Below are positions 8,624 to 16,632 of a DNA stretch of 64,000 nt, one piece after another (the stretch's first letter is position 1; the number at the start of each line of letters is the position of its first letter). The position numbers were made by a program, and so were the translations under genes. Origin of the DNA: [Scytonema hofmanni] UTEX 2349 (lineage in GTDB: Bacteria; Cyanobacteriota; Cyanobacteriia; Cyanobacteriales; Nostocaceae). The notes below the pieces were generated by a model. The model ran no database searches. It saw only the letters and a program-made list of their open reading frames with translations, and had not been told where the DNA came from. The stretch lies in NCBI RefSeq assembly GCF_000582685.1, contig NZ_KK073768.1, positions 3,217,403 through 3,281,402 of the forward strand, given 5' to 3'.

Positions 8624-9805
8624 TTATCGTCGAGCAGCTCGCATCAATAAGAATATACCCGTGCCTAAACCAAGAAAATCCGGCAACCAAGCTGCCATAA
8701 AGGGAGAGAGAACATTTGCCTCTCCTAGCGCACTAGTAATAAAACCAAATAAGTAGTAAGAAAAAATAACTATGACACTAATACCAAAACTGGTTCCTCG
8801 TCCGGTGCGCTGTGGTATGGTTCCCATTGCAGCACCTACTAAGCCAAAAACTACACATACAAAGGGCAAGGCAAATTTTTGTTGAATCCGAATTTTCAGT
8901 TTGCGAATTTTTTTATCATCACCGCCAAGACGTTCTATTTCCAGTTGATCTAGCGCTTGAGCGATATTCATTTGGTCGTAATCTTTGCTTTTTTGTGCTA
9001 GTTCAAATGCTGTGCGAGGCAATTGTAATTGTTGCTGTTCAAACCGCACAATATTGCGATAAGAACTATCAGGAGCTACTAAATAAATGGTACCTTTGTA
9101 AATATTCCAGGTGTTTTCCGATGGATTCCATTCGCCGGAATCTGCAACGACAATTTGACTTAAACCTTGCCGAGCTTTTTGGTCGGAACGATCTATAATT
9201 GTCAAACCTCTGAAGCGATCGCCATCAAATTGGTCGGCGTAATATAAGCGAATGAGAATTTTTTGCTTTTTACCATCGGGTTGCCTCACATCTCGCTTTT
9301 CTGCATAAAGGAAGTTATCCTGTTTAGCAATAGGTGGCTTGTCCGATTTTAGGGCTTTTTCTAAGGTAACAGCGGCTTGGTAACTTGCTGCTGGTGCAAT
9401 TTGCTCGTTGAAAACAAATGTCAATCCTGTAACCAGCAAACTTAAAAATACCGCAGTTAATACCATGCGATAAACACTTACACCACATCCTCGCAAAGCA
9501 ATCAATTCGCTTTCGCTAGAAAGACGACTGTAAGTCATCAAAGTAGCTAGCAGCGTAGACATGGGAAAGGCTAAAACAACGAACTTTGGCAGGGTTAATA
9601 AAAAAACTTGGAGTGCAATTCCTACTGGTAGCCCGGATTCTACTATTTTTCTCACTAATTCAAATACTGCATCAATTGTGACACCAATTGATGAGAATGC
9701 ACCGACACCAAATAAAAATGGCGGTATTAATTCGCTAGTGAGGTAGCGATCCATGATGGAAAAAGGCAGGAGAGAATTTAGGGTATAAAAAGGCTTGTAT
9801 TTCAT
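8624..9805 (-). CDS. LptF/LptG family lipopolysaccharide export permease
   Basis: The 393-residue membrane protein belongs to the YjgP/YjgQ family. It has membrane helices near the N-terminus (about 25-50 and 60-90), another near 110-130, a large beta-jellyroll-like periplasmic part (about 135-280) and three C-terminal helices. The segment MDRYLTSELIPPFLFG (from residue 18) is typical of cyanobacterial members, so translation may begin at that internal Met. The protein forms the transmembrane part of the LptB2FG machine that extracts LPS from the inner membrane. Cyanobacteria usually have a single protein in place of separate LptF and LptG. It is last in an apparent lptA-lptB-lptF/G operon. 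Confidence 0.88.
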   Translation of the reverse strand: MKYKPFYTLNSLLPFSIMDRYLTSELIPPFLFGVGAFSSIGVTIDAVFELVRKIVESGLPVGIALQVFLLTLPKFVVLAFPMSTLLATLMTYSRLSSESELIALRGCGVSVYRMVLTAVFLSLLVTGLTFVFNEQIAPAASYQAAVTLEKALKSDKPPIAKQDNFLYAEKRDVRQPDGKKQKILIRLYYADQFDGDRFRGLTIIDRSDQKARQGLSQIVVADSGEWNPSENTWNIYKGTIYLVAPDSSYRNIVRFEQQQLQLPRTAFELAQKSKDYDQMNIAQALDQLEIERLGGDDKKIRKLKIRIQQKFALPFVCVVFGLVGAAMGTIPQRTGRGTSFGISVIVIFSYYLFGFITSALGEANVLSPFMAAWLPDFLGLGTGIFLLMRAARR

Positions 9806-9828
9806 TATTCATTAGTCACTAATTAGTG

Positions 9829-9943
9829 GGAGGGGAAAAGGGTAAAGGGGAAGGGGGAAAGGGTTAATAAAATATCATGAGTTGTTTAAAATAATTCTTT
9901 ATTTCCATACCTTTCCCCTTTTTTCCTTTCCCCTTTACCCCTC
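9829..9943. repeat. G-rich/C-rich inverted repeat between lptB and lptF/G
   Basis: A purine-rich arm (9829-9863, repeated GGGGAA/AAAGGG units) is matched by a pyrimidine-rich inverted arm (9910-9943, CCTTTCCCC units) with about 46 bp between. It could form a long hairpin in the operon transcript and attenuate or stabilise it. It is the only sizeable gap inside the lpt operon. Confidence 0.4.
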
Positions 9944-9961
9944 TTATCTCCTGACACATGA

Positions 9962-10690
9962 CTAAACCTGGAAGTTATCGCCTAAGTAATATTGTCTAAC
10001 TAGCGGGTTATTATAAAGTTCTTCAGCAGTACCAGCGGCGAGAATTTGCCCCTCGCGCATGATATAAGCGCGATCTGTGATGGCGAGAGTTTCACGGACA
10101 TTGTGATCTGTGATGAGGACACCCATATTGCGATCGCGCAATTTGGCGATAATATGCTGAATTTCCGAAACAGCGATCGGATCAACTCCGGCAAATGGTT
10201 CATCTAAAAGCAAAAATGTTGGTCCCGAACGCCCAGCAGCCAAAGCTCTGGCTAATTCTGTCCGGCGTCGCTCACCTCCAGAAAGTTGAATTCCTTTACT
10301 GTTAGCTACTTTTTCCAAACGCAACTCCCGCAGTAAATTTTGTACTCTCCCTGACCATTCTAATCGTGGCACATTGGTTTGCTCAAGTACTAAAAGAATG
10401 TTATCTCGCACACTCAAGGCACGAAAAATACTTGGTTCCTGCGCTAAATAGCCAACACCCATTCGCGCCCTTTTGTGCATTGGCATGTCAGTAATATTCT
10501 GGTTATCTAACCAAACGTTTCCATGATCGGGTTTTTCTAAACCTGTAGCAATATAAAATGTGGTTGTCTTACCAGCTCCATTGGGACCGAGTAAACCGAC
10601 GATTTCTCCTTGAGCGACAGAAATGTTAACACGATTGACAATAACTCGCTTGCCGTAAGATTTGTGAACGTTTTCTAAAACAATTTTCAC
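9962..10690 (-). CDS. lptB: LPS export ABC transporter ATPase LptB
   Basis: The 242-residue ABC ATPase has Walker A GPNGAGKTT, the signature LSGGERRRTELARAL, Walker B FLLLDEPFAGVDP and a switch His in ITDHNVRETL. The sequence VGYLAQEPSIFRALSV and the DHNVRE segment are LptB hallmarks. It powers LPS transfer from the inner membrane to the Lpt bridge. It lies 31 bp downstream of the LptA-like gene and upstream of the LptF/G permease on the same strand, which supports the assignment. Confidence 0.95.
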   Translation of the reverse strand: MKIVLENVHKSYGKRVIVNRVNISVAQGEIVGLLGPNGAGKTTTFYIATGLEKPDHGNVWLDNQNITDMPMHKRARMGVGYLAQEPSIFRALSVRDNILLVLEQTNVPRLEWSGRVQNLLRELRLEKVANSKGIQLSGGERRRTELARALAAGRSGPTFLLLDEPFAGVDPIAVSEIQHIIAKLRDRNMGVLITDHNVRETLAITDRAYIMREGQILAAGTAEELYNNPLVRQYYLGDNFQV

Positions 10691-10721
10691 AGTTGATCTA
10701 CCCTAAATAAAGCGATTATTT

Positions 10722-11219
10722 CTAATTGGAGCGCTTTAAAGGCGGTGTTTTTGGTGCGGGTGCCGCAGATGGTGCGTTGACGTTGGTATCGTTCACCAAA
10801 TAGATTGATTCTACCTGGCGATTGTTTTGCGGTAATGCTACAAACCGTCCTTCGTCAATTAGATATGTAACTTTGTCTGCTCGGATGCTATTAGCACCCT
10901 GTTGCAAAATATAAACGTTGCCACTGAAATCGATGCGGCGTTCTTTGCTAAAATATTGAGCTTGGGCAGCTGTGGCTTGAATTTGCCGAGCCGGATAAAC
11001 CATTTGTACGTTACCACGCGCTGTTACTACTTGGGTTTTGGCGTCGTATTCTTGGATATCAGACTTAATTTGCAGTGGGCGTCCTTGTTGTCCAGAAGTT
11101 TGTGCTGTAGCGCTTTGCAGTTGGATGGGAAAGGCTATAGTTCCCACCAGAGCAACTGGTAACATTAAGGCTAATCCAAAGCGACGTATGTGTAATTGAG
11201 GCAATTGATACCAGGGCAT
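10722..11219 (-). CDS. lptA: LptA/OstA-like periplasmic LPS transport protein
   Basis: The 165-residue product has an N-terminal signal segment (hydrophobic about 14-40, ending ATAQ) followed by an OstA-like beta-jellyroll domain. Recognisable parts are LQIKSDIQEYDAKTQVVTA, GNVQMVYPARQIQATA, RRIDFSGNVYI and ANSIRADKVTYLIDEGRF. This spacing of repeated beta-strand pairs is that of LptA. The protein would bridge the inner-membrane LptB2FG complex and the outer-membrane LptD. It is the first gene of the lpt operon. A Pro-rich tail replaces the usual C-terminus. Confidence 0.85.
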   Translation of the reverse strand: MPWYQLPQLHIRRFGLALMLPVALVGTIAFPIQLQSATAQTSGQQGRPLQIKSDIQEYDAKTQVVTARGNVQMVYPARQIQATAAQAQYFSKERRIDFSGNVYILQQGANSIRADKVTYLIDEGRFVALPQNNRQVESIYLVNDTNVNAPSAAPAPKTPPLKRSN

Positions 11220-11281
11220 GATAGTAATTTAAGATTTAAGATGAATTTGATTTTTACTTTAATTATCTTAAGTGTTTTATT

Positions 11282-11329
11282 GTAGTAAGCACTTTAGTGC
11301 TTAATATTAAGCACTGAAGTGCTTACTAC
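11282..11329. repeat. Near-perfect 23-bp-stem hairpin (AGCACTT/AAGTGCT type)
   Basis: Two arms of about 23 bases, each containing AAGCACTNNAGTGCTTA, are inverted copies with one mismatch and a three-base spacer. It lies between the end of the DUF309 gene and the start of lptA, so it could insulate the two units. A relative with GCGCTGAAGCGC lies just 3' of murA near 52437. Confidence 0.5.
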
Positions 11330-11493
11330 GAAACAATAAGTAACGCAGTTTTAGTCGTGTTTCGGATACAATACACAATCTAGACTAGTTGTGGATTAAG
11401 CACTGGCTAAAACTCTTGACGCTTTCTAAAACTTTATTGTTTCGCCATTACACAGCTTTTGTTGCGAAGCTCCTTGTCTCCTTGTCCAAGCAT

Positions 11494-11895
11494 TCAAGCG
11501 TCCCCTAATTCGTTAACGAGTAAAATCTTGGGTAAAGTCAAGGTTTCATCTTGACTCAAGTCCTCAGTGGTAATCTTGTCTGCTCCGGCTTTTTGTAGTG
11601 CGCTCAACAATGTTGCACTCTGATCTAATAATTGGTCAACATCAATACCGCTGTATATTGATGGATAACGTCCCAGGCGATTGCTTCCTTCTCCTAATAA
11701 AATTACTGCGCCTCGCCAGTTAAGATTACTCAGATGATATAAGGCTACGGCAATTTGCAAAACGCCTTGATAAAAGCTTTTTTCTGGCTCTGATGCTTCG
11801 ATCCATAGAGCCTCTAAAGTATCGTGACAGGCATAGAACTGCCCAGAATTGAACTGCTCTACGCCTTGCCAAAACTCGCTGGGGATGCTTTCCAT
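11494..11895 (-). CDS. DUF309 family protein
   Basis: The product of about 133 residues shows the DUF309 pattern: an early FYACHDTLEALWIEA helix followed by SFYQGVLQIAVALYHL and NWRGAVILLGEG. The family is a small helical fold of unknown function that is widespread in cyanobacteria and plastid-bearing organisms. The ATG overlaps the TGA stop of the upstream ftrC gene (TGATG), implying translational coupling; a TTG one codon earlier is a less likely start. Its constant pairing here with the thioredoxin reductase subunit suggests co-regulation, not a shown function. Confidence 0.85.
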   Translation of the reverse strand: MESIPSEFWQGVEQFNSGQFYACHDTLEALWIEASEPEKSFYQGVLQIAVALYHLSNLNWRGAVILLGEGSNRLGRYPSIYSGIDVDQLLDQSATLLSALQKAGADKITTEDLSQDETLTLPKILLVNELGDA

Positions 11896-12260
11896 CAACC
11901 CATGCTATCGCGAACTTCTTTGATTGTTTCTAAAGAAATTTCTTGCATTTCACCTGCAAAATCGTTATCTGGGGTAAGAAACAGCATACAATGGCATTCT
12001 TTGCGTTCTCGCATCGGTACACAAGGACAGTTCCAAAATGTCGCGCTTACCTCAGCTGCTTTGTCTTCGTAGTGACGACAAGGACATAAAGGCGCCCCTA
12101 AGTCGTCTTTATGCTTGGCAAGTCCTTCAATTACAACTGCGGTTACAGAGGCTTCAGTACAGAAGTAAGTTCCAGTACGCTTGGCGTATTGTTCGGAAAA
12201 ATGACGCATTGCCTCTAGGTTTTTATCACTGGATTTTGTGTTAACTTCTGGTCTGATCAT
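11895..12260 (-). CDS. ftrC: Ferredoxin-thioredoxin reductase catalytic beta subunit
   Basis: The 121-residue protein carries all six invariant Cys in the order CPC (59, 61), CPC (78, 80) and CHC (89, 91) within APLCPCRHYEDK, FWNCPCVPMRE and KECHCMLFL. By alignment with the known enzyme, C59, C78, C80 and C89 hold the 4Fe-4S cluster, and C61/C91 form the redox disulfide. It reduces thioredoxin with electrons from photosystem I-reduced ferredoxin and so activates Calvin-cycle enzymes in light. The variable subunit ftrV is not in the window. It is the first gene of a two-gene unit with DUF309. Confidence 0.97.
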   Translation of the reverse strand: MIRPEVNTKSSDKNLEAMRHFSEQYAKRTGTYFCTEASVTAVVIEGLAKHKDDLGAPLCPCRHYEDKAAEVSATFWNCPCVPMRERKECHCMLFLTPDNDFAGEMQEISLETIKEVRDSMG

Positions 12261-12399
12261 AGGAGAGAGCGTCTCATAATTTAAATATTTCTTTGCATTG
12301 TACCTCAGCCTCAGTGAGCTATTAATGGGGGTATTTCCCCATTCTCAGATTTTTAAGTTTAGTTAAGTTTTTTAATAATTGCTAACGTTACGCTTATAC

Positions 12400-12475
12400 A
12401 GGACTTACGCACGAACTACATAGCTTCGGTTGCAATCTCAAAGCCTTGTTTTCTGGTAACGAGTACGTAAGTCCT
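12400..12475. repeat. Short MITE-like element, AGGACTTACG ends
   Basis: AGGACTTACG at the left end is inverted as CGTAAGTCCT at the right end. In reverse orientation its inside (GAAAACAAGGCTTTGAGATTGC, then TAGTTCGTGCGTAAGT, written in parts) matches the element at 48029-48114. It is non-coding and lies upstream of ftrC. Confidence 0.55.
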
Positions 12476-12491
12476 ATTATAGAATCCTCAT

Positions 12492-12603
12492 GGCGTTGCT
12501 GAATTCAGGTATGAATCCGGATGTAGAGACGTAGCACAGAATCGTCTAATCAAGGGTTTTGGCATCACGCAGAATCATTTTCATACATCTAATCAGCAAC
12601 GCC
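12492..12603. repeat. MITE-like element, GGCGTTGCTGA ends
   Basis: The left end GGCGTTGCTGAATT is inverted at the right end (AATCAGCAACGCC) with 11 perfect terminal bases and further imperfect pairing. The inside is related to 7541-7592. Non-coding. The rest of the stretch to 13202 holds no gene that I can support. Confidence 0.55.
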
Positions 12604-13202
12604 TCCTTATCATCCGTTTTATATCCACCACTAATTCTGGGTACTTACGGGTTAATAGTAAAAAAAGGAATCAGGGTTGATAATAATAAATTGTTTTTTT
12701 ACACTCCCTTAATGTGGTCATGTTTTTTTCATGAACTTGAGAGGCAAAGCTAGCATATACATGTATACTTCCAGATAGAGAGGGTACGTAAGTATCTACC
12801 AAATACTTCTACCAGGCTACTTGTTTTAGTAAAATCTACCCTTGTGCAAATTGTAGCCAAGCAAACCTTCTCAAGATTTTAAACCAGGACTAATTACTGC
12901 TATCTAATCGATGCGATCGCTGACTTTAAAGGCTTTGTCACCATTTTGCATTTCTTTTAAAGGTAGTGATTTTGTTGAATAACTTCTCCCTCGAAGTATG
13001 CACTTAGACAGATTGTTTCTGATAGCTTGTGTATGATGATACAACAGTGATAGTGAATTCGCTTAAAAGGATTTACTTGGTTAGGAAAATATATTTGATA
13101 CTTGGTGAAAATTTACCGGATGTATACGTAAGTAGAAGAAAAATTCTTTATACAAAAGCTAAATACATCATTAATCAAATAGCCAAAGGAAATTTAGAAA
13201 AT

Positions 13203-13517
13203 ATGAACTTAAAACAACTAGATGAGAAAATTTCCGAGTCTTCTATAGTAGAGGCAAATCAAGAACAAATTTCTTCCGATCTGGGTGGGGAAGCAGTCAT
13301 TCTCAATCTCAAGACTGGAGTTTATCACGGATTAAATGAGGTGGGAGCGCTGATTTGGAATTTGATTCAGGAACCAAAAGCTGTGAGAGATATTAAGCAG
13401 ATGCTTCTGCAAGAGTATGAAGTTGAAGATCAACAGTGCGATCGCGACCTGAGAGCATTACTTGAAGACCTTTTGGCTGCGGGACTAATCGATGTCAAAA
13501 ATAATACGACTGTTTAA
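13203..13517 (+). CDS. PqqD-like lasso peptide biosynthesis protein B1 (leader-binding)
   Basis: The product of 104 residues has the PqqD/RRE fold pattern: GEAVILNLKTGVYHGLNEVG, then IWNLIQEPKAVRDIKQML and a C-terminal helix DLRALLEDLLAAGLI. In lasso peptide pathways this B1 protein binds the precursor leader and hands it to the B2 protease. I chose the ATG at 13203 because AAAGGA lies 12 bases upstream and the family begins near here; an ATG at 13029 would add 58 unrelated residues. Its end overlaps the B2 start by 26 bp, and together they head the RiPP cluster. Confidence 0.8.
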   Translation: MNLKQLDEKISESSIVEANQEQISSDLGGEAVILNLKTGVYHGLNEVGALIWNLIQEPKAVRDIKQMLLQEYEVEDQQCDRDLRALLEDLLAAGLIDVKNNTTV

Positions 13518-13968
13518 TTTTTTTCGGATGGGAGCGAGCCAGAGTGCGAAGCACACGCTACGCGATCGCCAGCTTTTAATCATGACCTTAATAATACTAG
13601 CAACCATCAGGTTAGGGCTTTGGATAATGCCCTTCCGCACACTTTTAAAAGTGTTAGCAAAAGTTAGTCGGCAAAGCGATCGCTTACAAGTGACAAATCC
13701 AGTTTCCGTCCGCAAAATTGCTTGGGCTGTAAACGCAGTTAGCCGCTATATGCCTGGGGTAAAATGCCTAGCTCGCGCTTTGACTACTCAAGTGCTAATG
13801 AGTCGCTACGGTCACTCTTGTGAACTGCGGATTGGTGTTGCTAAAGGAGAAAAAGGAACCTTAGAAGCTCACGCTTGGATAGAACATCAAGGACGGGTTG
13901 TCATGGGTTATCTAGTAGACCTTTCACGTTTCATTCCACTGCCATCTCTCCAAGGAGTGAAATTATGA
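13492..13968 (+). CDS. Lasso peptide B2 protein, transglutaminase-like leader peptidase
   Basis: The 158-residue protein matches lasso B2 (McjB C-terminal) enzymes. It has a hydrophobic N-terminal helix (about 28-45), then VKCLARALTTQVLMSRYGH with the nucleophile Cys at 92, LEAHAWIEHQG with His at 127, and a third acidic residue in YLVDLSRF. This Cys-His-Asp set cleaves the leader from the precursor. The stop codon overlaps the ATG of the cyclase gene (ATGA), so the two are coupled. An internal ATG at 13528 is an alternative start. Confidence 0.88.
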   Translation: MSKIIRLFNFFRMGASQSAKHTLRDRQLLIMTLIILATIRLGLWIMPFRTLLKVLAKVSRQSDRLQVTNPVSVRKIAWAVNAVSRYMPGVKCLARALTTQVLMSRYGHSCELRIGVAKGEKGTLEAHAWIEHQGRVVMGYLVDLSRFIPLPSLQGVKL

Positions 13969-15986
13969 GTGGTATTATGGGAATTTACTATTTGGGCGAT
14001 CGCACTCTAGACCGGGAAGACCTGGGAATGATGATGGAAACCCTGGCACACCGAGGACCCGATGGTGCAGACATCTGGATACATGGAGCGATCGGTTTTG
14101 GGCATCGGATGCTGTGGACTACTCCCGAATCTCTGCTAGAAAAGTTACCTTTAGCTAACTCTACAGGCGATTTGATTATTACATCAGACGCTCGCATAGA
14201 TAACCGTGATGAACTTATAAATAAGTTACAATTAAATAACTGTGTATCTGATAAAATTACGGATAGCCAGCTGATATTGGCGGCTTATGAAAAATGGAAA
14301 GAATCTTGCCCAGAACATCTTTTAGGTGATTTTGCCTTTGCTATCTGGGATAAGCAACAACAGTCTCTGTTTTGTGCTAGAGACCATCTCGGAGTCAAGC
14401 CCTTCTATTACTACTATCAACCAGGTAAAGCCCTTGTATTTGCTTCAGAAATCAAGGCACTATTATGTTTGCAAGAAGTTCCGCGCCGACTCAACGAAGT
14501 TAGAATTGCCGATTACTTGACATTGACGATGGAAGACAGAGCCATCACTAGTTATCAAGATATTCTGCGGCTTCCCCCTGCTCACAGTATGGTTGTCAGT
14601 CAGTCAGGAATGGAGATAAGGTCTTACTGGGAACTCGATCCCCATCGTGAGATTAAGATGGATTCTGATGAGGCTTACGCAGAGAAGTTTCGGGAAATTT
14701 TTACCGAGGCAGTACGTTGTCGCTTACGTAGTGCCTTCCCCATCGCCAGCCAGTTGAGTGGTGGATTAGATTCTTCGGCTGTTACCTGTGTGGCACGGGA
14801 TTTACTTGCGGAAAAAAAGACAACTCCGCTACACACAATCTCCACTATTTTTGATAGAATTACTGAGTGTGACGAGCGCCCTTTTATGAATGCGGTGCTA
14901 GAACAGGGGGGATTGATTCCCCACTACGTCCACGGTGACAAGTTTGGTCCGTTATCTAACCTGGATAGCATTTTCCGGTACGAAGATGAAGGTCTTTTGG
15001 GTCCAAGTCATTTTTATCCTTGGATTGTAAACCGCGCTGCTAAAGAACTAGGACTGCGGATTTCCCTAGATGGTTTTGATGGAGACACCACAGTTTGCCA
15101 CGGTGTAAGTAGGCTTACCGAATTAGCACGTCAAGGACATTGGAAAACATGTATAGAGGAAGTTAAAGCATTTTCGCCACACTTTAATGTCTCACCTTAC
15201 GCCGCATTTCGGAGTTATGGGCTGCCCTACCTGAAGGATTTTGCAAAGCAGTTCCGTTGGATATCATTCTTTGAGGGAGTAAGGCTAATCCACAAACATT
15301 TTGGTGTTTCGCGCAAATTGTTGATCGTAAATCACGGACTAAAACCAGTTCTAGAACGAGTACGGCAACTTTGGCAGCGCAAAGAAACAAAAGTTGCAAA
15401 TTCCTTTGTTTCCCAGACTCCCCTTATCAAAGGTAACTTTGCAGAAGGTGTTGGTTTAGATGAGCGAATCCAGAAGTTTGGTACATCGAATCAAGAACCC
15501 CTCACCGCAAAAGAACAACATTGGCGAGGACTTACCCAAGGTGTATTGCCTTATACCTTAGAACGAGCGGATCAATATGCGGCAATGTTTTCTTTAGAAG
15601 CGCGTCATCCATTCATGGATAAGCGACTAATTGAATTTTGCCTAGCATTGCCTGCCGAGCAGAAGTTATACCAAGGATGGGGAAGGATGGTGATGCGTCG
15701 TGGCTTAGAAGGAATTCTACCGGAAAAAGTTCAATGGCGTGGGGGAAAAGCAGATTTATCAGCCAATTTCGACGATGGACTGTTGAATCGCGATCGCCAC
15801 ATTCTGGATGAGGTGATGTCCAATCAGATTAGATACTTGGAAAAATACATTGATTCAGATTTCCTGCAAGCAGCTTATGAGCGATCGATATCAGCAGGAA
15901 ATGAAGTCAGAGATGAGGATATTACACCAATTTGGCAGGCAGTTACTTTAGCTTTGTGGTTCGACTACAAGCAAATGACGCCGTAA
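13965..15986 (+). CDS. Asparagine-synthetase-like lasso cyclase (C protein)
   Basis: The 673-residue protein has an N-terminal glutaminase-like domain (HRGPDGADIW, about 30-39) and a C-terminal synthetase domain with the PP-loop SGGLDS at 265-270, where ATP activates the acceptor carboxylate. Residue 2 is Ser (MSGIMGIYY), whereas true asparagine synthetases need Cys2 for glutaminase activity. The loss fits a lasso cyclase, which joins the peptide N-terminus to an Asp/Glu side chain and needs no ammonia. AAGGAG seven bases upstream fixes this start; a longer frame from 13875 lies inside the B2 gene. It lies between B2 and the precursor, as expected for the pathway. Confidence 0.88.
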   Translation: MSGIMGIYYLGDRTLDREDLGMMMETLAHRGPDGADIWIHGAIGFGHRMLWTTPESLLEKLPLANSTGDLIITSDARIDNRDELINKLQLNNCVSDKITDSQLILAAYEKWKESCPEHLLGDFAFAIWDKQQQSLFCARDHLGVKPFYYYYQPGKALVFASEIKALLCLQEVPRRLNEVRIADYLTLTMEDRAITSYQDILRLPPAHSMVVSQSGMEIRSYWELDPHREIKMDSDEAYAEKFREIFTEAVRCRLRSAFPIASQLSGGLDSSAVTCVARDLLAEKKTTPLHTISTIFDRITECDERPFMNAVLEQGGLIPHYVHGDKFGPLSNLDSIFRYEDEGLLGPSHFYPWIVNRAAKELGLRISLDGFDGDTTVCHGVSRLTELARQGHWKTCIEEVKAFSPHFNVSPYAAFRSYGLPYLKDFAKQFRWISFFEGVRLIHKHFGVSRKLLIVNHGLKPVLERVRQLWQRKETKVANSFVSQTPLIKGNFAEGVGLDERIQKFGTSNQEPLTAKEQHWRGLTQGVLPYTLERADQYAAMFSLEARHPFMDKRLIEFCLALPAEQKLYQGWGRMVMRRGLEGILPEKVQWRGGKADLSANFDDGLLNRDRHILDEVMSNQIRYLEKYIDSDFLQAAYERSISAGNEVRDEDITPIWQAVTLALWFDYKQMTP

Positions 15987-16114
15987 GTCCAACAGTCTTG
16001 GCAGGTTATGGCTGGTGTCCTATTTACGACAACCATGCCACACCGTAAGTCCAATTATGGGGCACTACTTTCAACGACTAATACATCAACACACTCAAAA
16101 TCAGGAAATAGATC

Positions 16115-16309
16115 ATGAAAAGTTCTTACACTGCTCCCAAATTGACTGTTCACGGTAATGTTGCTGACATTACACAAGTTCTTGGTAATCCAACAGCGCA
16201 AGATTTTGTGTTTTTAAACGGCAACGTTATATCTAATAGTAATGACGTCGATTCGATAGATTTAGACTGTAAGGGTACGGCACATAACTTGGATTGCGTT
16301 CCTAAATAG
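16115..16309 (+). CDS. Lasso-type RiPP precursor peptide (A)
   Basis: The 64-residue peptide begins SYTAPKLTVHGNVADIT, which fits the lasso leader pattern YxxPxLxxxGxxxxxT with Tyr5, Pro8, Leu10, Gly14 and Thr20. With Thr at the usual -2 position, the core would start at Val22, and Asp30 would be core residue 9, the standard ring acceptor. Lasso cores normally start with Gly, Ala, Ser or Cys, so the true core is uncertain. The C-terminal part holds NGNVISNSNDVDSIDL and two Cys (52, 61), which could form a disulfide. AGGAA lies nine bases upstream of the ATG. It follows the cyclase gene by 128 bp. Confidence 0.82.
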   Translation: MKSSYTAPKLTVHGNVADITQVLGNPTAQDFVFLNGNVISNSNDVDSIDLDCKGTAHNLDCVPK

Positions 16310-16468
16310 TTCTACCAGTAAAATCTTTGATTTCAAGCTGTAGAACTTATTTAGTGAGGTAGACACAGAGGCAATACCAAATTCCTGGTTTGTCTCTGTA
16401 GCAATTCCACTCTTCTGAAGCAGAAAATACCCAATTTTTTGCCTGTTTTGGAATAAACGTTGAAAGTT

Positions 16469-16501
16469 AGATTCCCGACTTCTCTAAGAAGTCGGGAATC
16501 T
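16469..16501. repeat. Perfect 15-bp hairpin 3' of the precursor gene
   Basis: AGATTCCCGACTTCT and its exact inverted copy are separated by three bases. No T-run follows. It may end or protect the short precursor transcript and allow more precursor than enzyme to be made, which is inference. The same hairpin type is a common dispersed repeat in filamentous cyanobacteria. Confidence 0.55.
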
Positions 16502-16523
16502 GAACAACACGAATCGCACCACA

Positions 16524-16559
16524 AATCATCTAGGATTCCTATAGCAATCCTAGATGATT
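16524..16559. repeat. 14-bp-stem hairpin between precursor and kinase genes
   Basis: AATCATCTAGGATT and AATCCTAGATGATT are perfect inverted copies with an eight-base loop. It is the second strong hairpin in the 323-bp gap before the HPr-kinase-like gene, so the gap probably separates precursor and tailoring/export transcripts or acts as a processing site. Confidence 0.5.
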
Positions 16560-16632
16560 GCGTGAAAAAATCTAATCCTTGGTGAATTTACATTAAATCT
16601 CTGTTTTTATTAGCACTAAATAAAATCACAAT

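Noticed and set aside
13965..15986. Housekeeping asparagine synthetase (asnB)
   Set aside because: Cys2 is replaced by Ser and the gene is translationally coupled to a lasso B2 gene and followed by a leader-bearing precursor.
16008..16118. 36-codon frame whose stop overlaps the precursor start (ATGA), considered as a second precursor
   Set aside because: No leader motif, no clear ribosome-binding site, low-complexity Thr/Ser content; the overlap is probably chance. A short direct repeat (CCGTAAGTCCAA) nearby explains the odd sequence.
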